This document shows positions 43,101 through 52,738 of a stretch of DNA of 64,000 nucleotides, in pieces. How positions within the stretch are numbered: position 1 is the first letter of the stretch; the number at the start of each line of letters is the position of its first letter. This stretch comes from Mesostigma viride (lineage: Eukaryota > Streptophyta > Mesostigmatophyceae > Mesostigmatales > Mesostigmataceae). The notes under the pieces were generated by a model. The model was not told where the DNA came from and did not search any database. It saw nothing but the letters and a program-made list of their open reading frames with translations. The stretch spans positions 314,308-378,307 of the forward strand of contig RPFO01000275.1 in NCBI GenBank assembly GCA_009746045.1. The letters run 5' to 3'. The position numbers were made by a program, and so were the translations under genes.

Positions 43101-46100
43101 AGCGGGTGGGCAGGCAACCGTAGGCAAGCGGGTGGGCAGGCAACTGTTGGCAAGCGGGTGGGCAGGCAACCGTTGGCAAGCGGGTGGGCAGGCAACCGTT
43201 GGCAAGCGGGTGGGCAGGCAACCGTTGGCAAGCGGGTGGGCAGGCAACCGTTGGCAAGCGGGTGGGCAGGCAACCGTTGGCAAGCGGGTGGGCAGGCAAC
43301 CGTTGGCAAGCGGGTGGGCAGGCAACCGTTGGCAAGCGGGTGGGCAGGCAACCGTTGGCAAGTGGGTGGGCAGGCAACCGTTGGCAAGCGGGTGGGCAGG
43401 CAACCGTAGGCAAGCGGGTGGGCAGGCAACCGTTGGCAAGCGGGTGGGCAGGCAACCGTTGGCAAGCGGGTGGGCAGGCAACCGTAGGCAAGCGGGTGGG
43501 CAGGCAACCGTTGGCAAGCGGGTGGGCAGGCAACCGTTGGCAAGCGGGTGGGCAGGCAACCGTTGGCAAGCGGGTGGGCAGGCAACCGTTGGCAAGCGGG
43601 TGGGCAGGCAACCGTTGGCAAGCGGGTGGGCAGGCAACCGTTGGCAAGCGGGTGGGCAGGCAACCGTAGGCAAGCGGGTGGGCAGGCAACCGTTGGCAAG
43701 CGGGTGGGCAGGCAACCGTTGGCAAGCGGGTGGGCAGGCAACCGTAGGCAAGCGGGTGGGCAGGCAACCGTTGGCAAGCGGGTGGGCAGGCAACCGTTGG
43801 CAAGCGGGTGGGCAGGCAACCGTTGGCAAGCGGGTGGGCAGGCAACCGTTGGCAAGCGGGTGGGCAGGCAACCGTAGGCAAGCGGGTGGGCAGGCAACGG
43901 TTGGCAAGCGGGTGGGCAGGCAACCGTAGGCAAGCGGGTGCATCACGTGTGGGCGCATGGGGGCAGCTGAGTGGCCCATGAGTGTTTTTACCAGCCGCCT
44001 CACGGGATGCCTTTCACGGGTTTTGGGTTGCCATGAAGGGCGTGAAGGACACACGGTTACCATGCACGTGCCCATGCGACTATACCGCTCAGACCCCACC
44101 CGCCCCTGGCAGGTACAGCGGCTCTCTGTGGTGGAATGTTGTTCGGGCGGCTCCGTGGTGGCTCCGTGGTGCAGCTGTGGGTTGGGTGGCGAGGCACATG
44201 TGGCGGGTAGGGCGCCCATGGCATGGTGGTGGCGGGTCTCAGGACGTCTGCCCAGGGCAGCTTGCACGCATCAAATGAATGCCTGCGCTGTCAAGGTAAT
44301 GTTCTGCCGCCACGGGAAGCAACATGGGAAGCCACTGGGAAGGAACGCAATGCCTGAGGAACTCTAGCGCAGAGCAGCTGCTCTCATTGAGCGCTGCCCT
44401 GCGGGCCCCGGCGCAGGAGCCCTGCTCTCGCTGGCATGGTCCCCGCATGAAGGACACGGAGGCTGCTGGTCCTGTGGAGACGCTGTGTTTGTGTGTGTGC
44501 GTGCTGGACCCATGTCCCCCCCCAAAGACCCAACCCCAACCCAAACCCCGCCTCTTCCGTGTCCCTCTTCCGTGCACCTGCGTCATCCCCACATGCATGC
44601 GTCCACTGGGTGACCCTCCCCTCGCTGCGGATGCCCCCGTGCTGATGTGCCCAGATCTAATGCTTGCTTTCCCCTTCCCCTTCCCCTTCCCCTTCCCCTT
44701 CCCCTTCCCCTTCCCCTCCCCCTCCCCCTCCCCCTCCCCTCCCCTCCCCCTCCCCCTCCCCTCCCCTCCCCTCCCCCTCCCCCTCCCCCCCCCCTCCCCC
44801 TCCCCTCCCCCTCCCCCTCCCCCTCCCCTCCCCCTCCCCTCCCCCTCCCCCTCCCCCTCCCCTCCCCCTCCCCCTCCCCCTCCCCTCCCCCCCCCCTCCC
44901 CTCCCCTCCCCTCCCCTCCCCCTCCCCCTCCCCCTCCCCCTCCCCTCCCCTCCCCCTCCCCCTCCCTCCCCTCCCCTCCCCTCCCCCTCCCCTCCCCCTC
45001 CCCTCCCCCTCCCCTCCCCCTCCCCTCCCTCCCCCTCCCCCCCCTCCCCTCCCCCTCCCCTCCCCCTCCCCTCCCCCTCCCCCTCCCCCTCCCCTCCCCT
45101 CCCCCTCCCCCCCCCTCCCCCTCCCCTCCCCCTCCCCCTCCCCTCCCCTCCCCCTCCCCTCTCCCCTCCCCCTCCCCCTCCCCCTCCCCCCCTTCTCCCC
45201 CCAGTGCCGTCTCCATGAGCTGGCGAACAAGAAGCGCATCAGCGTGACGGCAGCCAGCAAGCTGTTGGCCAACACCCTCTTCAGCTACCGCAACATGGGC
45301 CTGTCCATGGTGCGTGCGCGTGGGCATGAGCACATTCGGGCAGTGGGGGCCGTCATGGGGCACCGCTTCTGCACACACCTGCGTACTGGCAAGCCCGCGC
45401 TGGAAAGACTTCTTTGACGTTGTAGCTGCTGCGTATCGTGTGCTGCATATTTCTGCGTGTTGTGTGCTGCCTGTTGCCCCATGGGTTCCACCCTGTGATG
45501 CCTTGCTGCCCAAACGCGCTTGCATACAGATGTGTGTGTCTTGGACCGCGCCAGGTGGAGGTGGAGGTGGAGGTGGAGGTGGAGGTGGAGGTGGAGGTGG
45601 AGGTGGAGGTGGAGGTGGAGGTGGAGGTGGAGGTGGAGGTGGAGGTGGAGGTGGAGGTGGAGGTGGAGGTGGAGGTGGAGGTGGAGGTGGAGGTGGGGGT
45701 GGGGGTGGGGGTGGGGGTGGGGTTGGGGGTGGCGCTGGCGGTGGCGGTGGGGGTGGCGCTGGCGGTGCAGTCGGTGCTGGCAGCGCATGCTAGGCCTAGC
45801 GACAGTGCTACGCCCAGCTACAGTGACTGGTGTGGTTTATGCCCCTGCCCCTGGCAGGGGCAATGGCGTGGCAGCGCTCGAACTTGTGGCAGCGGACACC
45901 AGCCATCAGTGCCTGATGCACACTTTTCTCCCTTTCCCTGCTCCCGCCATTTCTGCTTGCGCACGCCCCCCCCTGCTGCACGGTGTGTTCTTCTTACGGG
46001 GCCTACAGGGTCTCTTACTGTGTTTCTGTGTGCGTGTGTGTGTGCGCTCGCTTGTGTTTGTGTTGGTTTGCCGATGTGCCGCCTGCTCAAGCGTGCTTGT

Positions 46101-48527
46101 GGTCTCTTGCCTCACTGCCTCACATATGTGTGTGCATTTGCGTGTGCGTGCATTCGCCCACCCACAGGGCACGATGATCGCTGGGTGGGATGGTGAGGTG
46201 GGTCGCGCGCATGCGCATGCCCTTACGACCCTAGTTCATGCTCGCTTCACCATACCCTCGCGGCCCTATTTGATGTTTGCTTCACCGCACCCTTACAGGC
46301 CTAGTTGATTCTTGCTTCACCACGACCTTACGACCCTATTTCATGCTTGCTTCGTCAGGGGCTAGTGGGGTGTTGCTCGGGTGATGATGGCTGGACAAGC
46401 AGGCGTTGGTACGCCCATCAGGAGGCATACGCCAGCATAAGCAATCGTCACCCTCACGTAGAAATCATCTGCCCTTCCCTGGGCATGGGCGCCGCACGCC
46501 CGCGCAGCACTTGTGGGCCGATTGCTGTTTGGCTAGCAGGGTAGGGTGGCGCGCATGCTGCCTGGCCGGCTGTCGTGCTTCGGGCCGTAGCGGCCACTTC
46601 CGGACTGTCCTAGCGGGTCGCTGCCGTGCAGGTGCCGCACATCATGCATGAGTACAGGGAAGGCGCTGCATGGGATGCCCGTTAGGATCACAGGACCTGC
46701 ACTTGTGCAGCGTGAGGGGATGAATGAGGGGGCGTCCGCTTGGTTAGTACCAAGTAGAGGGCACTCGCTACAGCCTTTGGCAGCGGTGCACGCCGTGTCA
46801 TTCCTTACACACTGGTGTGCTTTGGCGGGGGCGGGTGTCCGGTTGAGCTGGCATGCGCCAGCCCTCTCCGTTCTCTCTCTCACCATGCTTGCACAATCCA
46901 CGATCACGCACACGTGCGCCACGCAGGGCCCCGGCCTCTACTACGTCGACAACGACGGCTCGCGCATCAAGGGCAAGAAATTCTCCGTTGGCTCCGGGTC
47001 ACCCTACGCGTACGGTGTCCTCGATGCCGGGTGGGTGCCCTCGCAGCGTGGTGGAGGTTGGGTTGTGGTTTCGGGTGTGTGCCGCGTGCCAGGTGGGTGA
47101 TGCTCAGGTCGAAGATTTTCATTGTTTTGTGGGGTTTACAGTGTAGGCTGCGTGCTGTATGCGTATTGGCTGCCGCCACGTGGACTGCCCGCCAAAACGC
47201 CGTGCCGTGCGGCCGCGGTGTTGTGGCAGGGCTGAGTGCCCGCACGGTGTCACGCCACCTGGCCAATCATAGGGAGGTGGCAGGTCGGTGATTACCAAGG
47301 GCTGGCACAGCAGCTCTCGGAGGTCCCTCGGTTGTCGGCCATCGGTGCCATGAAGGGCAAGCAAAGGCTGGCCATCGCGGTGGACGCCTGCTCGTTGCAT
47401 CGCAGGGGGGGGGGGGGGGAGAAAGGGGAAGGGAAGGGAGGAGAGGGGGGGGGTAGGCAGAGGCGGGCGCAAACACCCCGGCTAGTTCACACTTGGCTAT
47501 CTTTCCACGTGCACTGCCCCTAGAGAGAAACAATTAGAAGAGAGAAAAACCAAATGTGATAAGAGAAAAGCATGAGAAGAGAGAAAACGCATTTTACGGG
47601 GACGTAGGGAGGGAGAGCATGTTGGCTTGGAGGATGGGGTATGGGGGGGGGGGGGGGTATGACCAACTGTTGCGGAAGAGTATCCCTCTATAAAGGAGGT
47701 TGTGTTGGGAATCGGTCAAGCGTATGGCCACTTTGGTGTCGTTGCCAAATGCCCACGCCCTGCTTATGCTAACAGCAGTTTGTTTGGCTCATGTGAGTCT
47801 CTTGGTTGACCAACGTGGAGGAAAAGGGTTCTTTAGGTTAGAGCATGCTGGTTGATTGGTTTGCCATTGCTCTGGATTGATAGGGGCATGTGCAGCGGCT
47901 ATCTATGTGGCATTACCTTGACGGCACATTTGTGTGGCGGCGCTTCCTTTGCCCTGGCCTCATCTGCCCCTTGGTGGCGTGTGCGTGCAGCTACCGTTGG
48001 GACATGACCAAGGAGGAGGCCTGTGAGCTGGCGCGCGCCGCCATCTACCACGCCACCTTCCGAGATGGCGCCAGTGGTGGCACTGTCAGCGGTGCGTGGC
48101 CGCCGCATGCTCGTGCTTGCTTGCGGGAGCTTGTGGGGTGCTTTCTCGTGCGGGGTGTAAGATGGGGCATGTGTGCAGCAGGCATTTCTGTGGTCCTTAA
48201 GATCAGGAACATTCTCAGCGCAGGATTGCATGGAGAGGGAGATAAGGTTGCGGCGTAGTTGTGTGTGTGTGGAATTTTCATTGGTGTTTTCTGTGCCATA
48301 GTGTTATCTTAGAGTAGCTTGGGGGTATGGTGAGCTACATGGTTTCTCTCGTCATCCGCCACGTCAGTTGTGCTGACCATGGTCCGCTTGGTTTGGGTGG
48401 TGGTACTTGCAATGCAACCCACGGCTTGCGTGCAGTGTACCACGTCGGGCCGGAAGGCTGGGTGAAGGTGATGGGAGACGACGTTGGGGAGCTGCACTAC
48501 CATTACAACCCAGTGCCAAGCGCCTAA
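40200..48527 (+). CDS. PSMB5: 20S proteasome subunit beta-5, eight exons
   Basis: Exons 40200-40316, 41364-41493, 42559-42665, 45205-45309, 46168-46197, 46927-47030, 47991-48091 and 48436-48527 join in frame to 261 residues with GT-AG introns. The product is the chymotrypsin-like catalytic subunit of the proteasome core and belongs with plant PBE1. A 56-residue propeptide (APSFDLP-like [12 protein letters not shown]) ends at CHG|TTTLAF, so the nucleophile is Thr57 of the precursor. Other family marks are [12 protein letters not shown] (Asp17 region), [16 protein letters not shown] (Met45 in the S1 pocket), [42 protein letters not shown], and the terminal VYHVGPEGW and LHYHYNPV. Exon 5 is only 30 nt; the donor GAG|GTGGGT was chosen over an earlier GTGAGG because it restores the family length. 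Introns 3 and 4 are full of repeats. Confidence 0.96.
41494..41690 (+). repeat. Repeated GTGAGT donors at the start of PSMB5 intron 2
   Basis: The true donor (TATATTT|GTGAGTG, 41494) is followed by GTGAGT at 41561, 41603, about 41637 and 41682. The first of these is preceded by AGCATGAGGTCATACGACC, an imperfect copy of the exon end AGCATGGGGTCGTATATTT. It is the degenerate counterpart of the arrangement in ferritin intron 6. Confidence 0.65.
42704..43941. repeat. 26-bp minisatellite in PSMB5 intron 3
   Basis: About 47 units of 26 bp (GGCAAGCGGGTGGGCAGGCA ACCGTT), beginning 38 bp after the exon 3 donor. The main variant is CCGTTGG/CCGTAGG, with a few ACTGTTGG, and the two forms alternate irregularly. 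Frames over it on both strands are open for hundreds of codons and are artefacts. Confidence 0.97.
44670..45198. repeat. (CCCCTC)n/(CCCCTT)n polypyrimidine tract ending PSMB5 intron 3
   Basis: About 530 bp of CCCCTT, CCCCTC and CCCTCC units on the sense strand. It runs up to the TTCTCCCCCCAG acceptor of exon 4, so it may be an enormous polypyrimidine tract of that splice site. Confidence 0.95.
45554..45780. repeat. (GGTGGA)n and GGGGGT/GGCGGT repeat in PSMB5 intron 4
   Basis: About 23 units of GGTGGA followed by GGGGGT-type and GGCGCT/GGCGGT variants. G-rich on the sense strand; lies within the 858-bp intron 4. Confidence 0.95.
46200..46350. repeat. Short minisatellite at the start of PSMB5 intron 5
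   Basis: Four imperfect units of about 40 bp: CCCTTACGACCCTAGTTCAT then GCTTGCTTCACCA. They start about 15 bp after the donor of the 30-nt exon 5. Confidence 0.8.
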
Positions 48528-48846
48528 ATTACGTTGTTTTGATAGTGCTGAGCAGACTGATGCAAACAGCAGTGCTGAATGGTGGACACCTTGGCCTTGC
48601 CCTCCCTCTGCCTGGTAGAATCGCCAAAAACGCCAACGATTCTGGGCACAGAAGATCTGGTGGCGTAGGATCTCGCCGGCAATCCCGGGGTTACCCTCGT
48701 GAAGCATTGCGGTGGCTATAGGATAACTGCCTGTGCCACGGTTACGTTGCCCACATTGCGTCAGTACTGGACAACTGGTGCCAACTGATGATGGCAAAAT
48801 TTTCACGCTTTTTAAAATTGTTGGTTGGCCTCATTCTGCTTCTATC
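48528..48846. other. 3' flank of PSMB5; no gene
   Basis: Contains the 3' UTR of PSMB5, end not determined. Nothing else coding is seen. Confidence 0.5.
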
Positions 48847-48990
48847 AATTAATTAAGTAATTAAGTGATCAATTAAGAACATATCAAAGAGACAACCAGC
48901 GCAGGCCAGCATATGTCCGTTGGGAGCATATGTAACACATATCCCTCAGAAGGGGCATATGGTTTCTAATACATTCTGAGCTACAATCAG
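48847..48990 (-). mobile_element. LINE 3'-end fragment, minus orientation
   Basis: On the minus strand it ends with CATATGCTCCCAACGGACAT and an ATCAAAGAGACAACCAGC-like motif before an AATT tract. Further upstream it has CAGAATGTATTAGAAACC and CATATGCCCCTTCT. It is related to the 3' UTR of the ORF1-only element but more diverged than the copies at 2.8 and 52.9 kb. Confidence 0.6.
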
Positions 48991-49019
48991 TTAGCTCTTA
49001 ATAGCGCCGGAACCTTTTT

Positions 49020-51104
49020 GCCACCTGCGGCAATAGGTCCGGAGCTATTTAGCCGGCGATAACCACTCGCTCTCTGGCTCACCGCAGCAGCAGCTCGACC
49101 AGTGGTATTCCTCCCAGTCCCGGCTGCTCGGCGCCCCCCCGCCGCCTCCGCCGCTTGGCCCTCTGGCGGCCGCACGCCTGGCAGTAGCACCGGCGGACGT
49201 CCCTGCGCCGCCCACGCCGCCCGCCGCTGAGCAGGACTACACGTACCCAGCCCTGACGGAATCCCTGGCCGACCCCAACGAGCTCCCGCCGTTCACCGAG
49301 CTCGAGCTGAGCACCGCCGCCAAGCAACTCCGCTTTTATGCCGCCGTTGGACCTGACCAGCTCCCAGCCCCGGTGATTAAGCTGACGGCGCTCACGGGGT
49401 TCCTGCTTGACGTCTGCAACCGGATCCTGCTTGCCGACGCGCCGCCGATTCCTGAGTGGCAGCACAGCTACCGTATTATGCTGTAAAAAAACAAAGGTTC
49501 CCCTGACGACCCCGCCAACTACAGAGGAGTCTGCATCCAGAGCGCCGCACTTAAGTTGTTCATGCGCATGATCCTCAACCGCCTTCGTTCTGCTCTCGAC
49601 TGTCACCTTGGCGAAAGTCAAATGGGCTTCCGTCCTGGGCGCAACACCGTCATGGCCATATTTGTCGCGCGTCGCCTCTTCGAGGAAATCGCTCTCCTGC
49701 AACCTGGTGAGTTTCCCGCCATCCTGATCTTCGTCGACTTCATCAAGGCTTTTGATTCTGTCCTCTGGGACGCTCTATGGGCTGTACTTGCTCGCGCTCG
49801 CGTCCCCACTCCCCTGATTACCGTCATCCGCATGCTGTATTCATGAGGGGTCGACCACTTCGGTGCGCACTCAACACGGCATTACCCCGCCATGCCCACT
49901 GCAGACCGGCGTCTGGCAGGGTTGCGTCCTGTCGCCGTACCTGTTTATTATTGTAGTGGATTATGTTATGCGCCAGGCACGTGCTCGCTTTGCTAGCATT
50001 GCAGGCCGTGCCCCTGGCCTAGCGATCACGAACGAGCTTGGGGAAGGGGGGCCGACTAACAAGCAGAATTTACTAGCTGACCTCATTTATGCCGACGACA
50101 TCACGCTCATCGAGAAGCCGGAGTCTGCCCAACTTTGGCTGGACTGCCTGGCGCTCGAGGCTCGGGCGGTTGGTCTAGAAATCAGCCCCAAAACGGAGGC
50201 CCTGGCCCTCGGCATGGCAGGGCCCCCACCCACACTCCGCCTCTTAGACGATGCCGAGGTCAACTACCCTCCTTCAGGCCGCTTCAAGCTGCTCGGCAGT
50301 TGGCTTCCCGACTGCGAGGACGACATGACGACACGGATCGGCATGGCGTGGGCGCACCTCCATGACCACCGCCGCTGGTGGAGCAACCCCGCCCTACCCC
50401 GGATCGTCAAGCGTGACCTCTTCAAGGTCGTCATTCTGACGATCCTGACCTACGGCGCCGAGACGTGGACACTGATGCAGGAGCTGGAGCAACGACTCGA
50501 CGGCGCCGTCACGAAGATGCTGCGCAAGGCCCTTAACATCCCCTTTGGTTTGCACATTAGTAATGAGGATTTGTACGCTGATTTGCCCTATGTTTCCCAC
50601 ATTATTAGGCACAGGCGCCTGGGCCTAGCCGGGCACCTGGCCCGCACAGATCAGGTAGATACATCAGATAGACTAGCTGGCACCAAGCCCGCCCCTGGGC
50701 GATATGGAGCCTGGGCGATATGTCCTCACCTGGCGTGCCCCCGGCCGCGCGCGGCAGGGCCGCCACCCGTGGACTTTTCGTGATAGACTCGGCATGGACA
50801 TGTGCTACACTAGACGTGACGGGCTCACCCCCGGGCAGCCTCCTGGTTTGTCTGTAATATGGAGGCAGATGGTGCGCAAGGATAGATGGCAAGTAGTGAT
50901 GAAGGAGACCACCCCCAAGCCTGTGGGGGCTCCGCGTGTGACCAAGTATGGCATTCATAGCGATTCGGGCCGCGGTGCCCACACCCCTGTAACTAGGACC
51001 TAGATTAAGCTTATACCATCTGGACATTCCATACCATGTTCCCCTCCCACTGAGGACTTATGCTCACGTGACGCAGTCACGTGTCTATTAATTAATTAAT
51101 TAAC
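49020..51104 (+). pseudogene. Non-LTR retrotransposon reverse transcriptase, broken
   Basis: Coding sequence is readable from about 49082 but lacks an endonuclease domain. The RT core shows DPANYRGVCIQSAALKLFMR (motif 0/1), GFRPGRNT, ILIFVDFIKAFDSV (first catalytic Asp), QGCVLSPYLF, LIYADDITLI (the YADD active site) and GRFKLLGSWL. A cysteine-poor C-terminal region follows (AETWTLMQELEQRLDGAVTK, RRLGLAGHLARTD). Breaks: in-frame TAA at 49484 where a lysine-rich stretch is expected; a frameshift at about 49845 after RMLYS; and a small direct duplication at about 50690-50720 (TGGGCGATATGGAGCC) that shifts the frame again. The 3' UTR ends in CACGTGACGCAGTCACGTG and an AATT tail at 51085-51104. 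The element is dead as read. Confidence 0.88.
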
Positions 51105-52573
51105 CACTCGCCAGAGCCACGAGCCACGAGGTAGCCATGGCTGACGGCGGCGCTCATAACTTTCACGTTTGAGCACCGAATTTAGTCGTGAATATCACAA
51201 TCGCTTCGTCTTTCTAAGACGCACATGCTGATATAATTTTCCGACGCTATTACGCAATATACGATGAGCAAACGCCCATCGACGCAACGCAGCCTGACGG
51301 CTGCGCTCGGCAATGAAAATACGTCTGCAGCTCCGGCTGCAGCTTCGCCATCAGGGCCGGAAGGCAGTGGTGACACTAGTCGCGCACTGGTGGCCGCCCA
51401 GCACCCTCCCGGGCTTCCTGCCTTGCCATCGGCCTCGCCAGACCCTAAACGCAGCCGCTCATCCTTTCCACGCGAACCGCGTTTCAAGTACAACTCCTTC
51501 CATGCCGACGATCACGACTGGTTCAACAACATTTCTCCGGTCGCTGCTATGCACTGCATTTTCTTCGGGGACTACGCCTCGCTTCTTGAGCTGTGCCTCT
51601 ACTTTCACAGCATCCACCGCCTACTGGAATTTGACGGCACTGATTTTAAACAGAGCCGCGAACTGCTGCTGACGGGCTTGTACCCCCGGCCCGAGCTTCA
51701 GCACATGATTCTCTGTTCCCTGCTGACGAAGTCTGACGGCGAGATCTTGGCCCCCACCATCTCCGCAGCCACATACCGCTCCATCCTCACGGAAGCCTTT
51801 CAGCAGCACGTGACCCCCCTTGCCGCAGATGTGGCGGCAATGGGCGGCACGCTGGCTACTGAGCTCCCTCACATTTCCACCACCGTCACTTCCACCTCCA
51901 CCCTCCTCGCCTCCACCTCCACTGCCACCTCCTGACCTCCACCGCCGACATCAAAGCCCAGCTCCTCGACATCGACCAGCGTCTTAAGAACAATGCCATC
52001 GCTATCGAGGTCCTGAAGAACACCGCAGGCCTCACCGCCCAGGCAGTGAAGGACATTGCCGCCAAGCCAGCCCCGGCTGGCCTGGCCGGCGATGCTCCTC
52101 CCATCACCACCTGGGCGGACATGCTTAAGCAACACACCACCTCCACCACCTCCGCCGTCGCAGCCCAGCTTCAACGGCAGACGCTTGACCTCCGCGAGGA
52201 GGCCAAGCTCCCCAAGCGCAGCCTCAACGTCATTGTCAAGAATCTCAAGATGGAGGAAGGTGAGAATTCCGAGAAGCTTGCGCGTGCTTTTGAGAGAGGA
52301 ATCCTTGATCGCATGGGCCTTACTGGTGAGATCGAGCTGGCCGCCCACCGCCTTCCCCGCGCGCGGGGTAAGGCAGGGCCGCCCCCGCTCCTTCTCACCT
52401 TTAAGACCCCGGCGGACAAGATTTCTTTTCTCAGACGCCGCAAGCGGCTCGAGAAGACTCTCTTCACCCTTGACGACGACTTGACCCTGGCGCAGCAACA
52501 ACGGCGACGGGAGCTATGGCCGACCTACCTCCAGCTCCGGCAGACCAAGGCGGGGCAGCCGGTGTACTGGAAG
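51105..52573 (+). mobile_element. ORF1-only LINE, copy 1 (3' end lost)
   Basis: The 5' UTR (51105-51263) is followed by MSKRPSTQRSLTAALGNENT (start 51264) and a 223-residue frame to 51935. The coiled-coil and RNA-binding part then continues in another frame: IKAQLLDIDQRLKNNAIAIE, LNVIVKNLKMEEGENSEKLA, ELAAHRLPRARGKAGPPPLL, FLRRRKRLEKTLFTLDDDLT. The latter resembles the RRM-plus-C-terminal-domain ORF1 proteins of L1-clade LINEs, which bind their own RNA. No RT follows. The copy stops at 52573 inside PVYWK, where an AATACGGC-type repeat begins, and lacks the C-terminal GAAIYVGHKPWQ and the UTR. Confidence 0.8.
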
Positions 52574-52735
52574 CAGTGTGAGCCAATACGGCAATACGGC
52601 AATACGGCAAAACCTCGGCGTATTGCGTATTTCGTATTATACACGTATTATACGCGTATTATACGCCAAGAGCTCAAAAAGTGGTTTTTTGTTCGGAAAA
52701 GTGGATTTTCAATTAGGATAAAATATTAATTAATT
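52574..52735. repeat. Dispersed AATACGGC/GCGTATT element, copy 1
   Basis: Begins CAGTGTGAGCCAATACGGCA, continues with CAAAACCTCGGCGTATTGCG and TATTATACGCG steps, then GCTCAAAAAGTGG, and ends in an AATT tract. An inverted copy lies at 56647-56752. No coding capacity. Confidence 0.75.
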
Positions 52736-52738
52736 AAT

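Noticed and set aside
42704..43941. CRISPR-like regular repeat
   Set aside because: Units are head to tail with no unique spacers, and the locus is an intron of a eukaryotic gene.
42299..44267. Open frames of 444-570 aa ([12 protein letters not shown] repeats) and plus-strand [10 protein letters not shown] frames
   Set aside because: They are translations of the 26-bp minisatellite that lies in PSMB5 intron 3.
44324..45275. Pro/Leu/Ser-rich and Gly/Glu/Arg-rich frames of 184-307 aa
   Set aside because: Translations of the CCCCTC tract at the end of PSMB5 intron 3.
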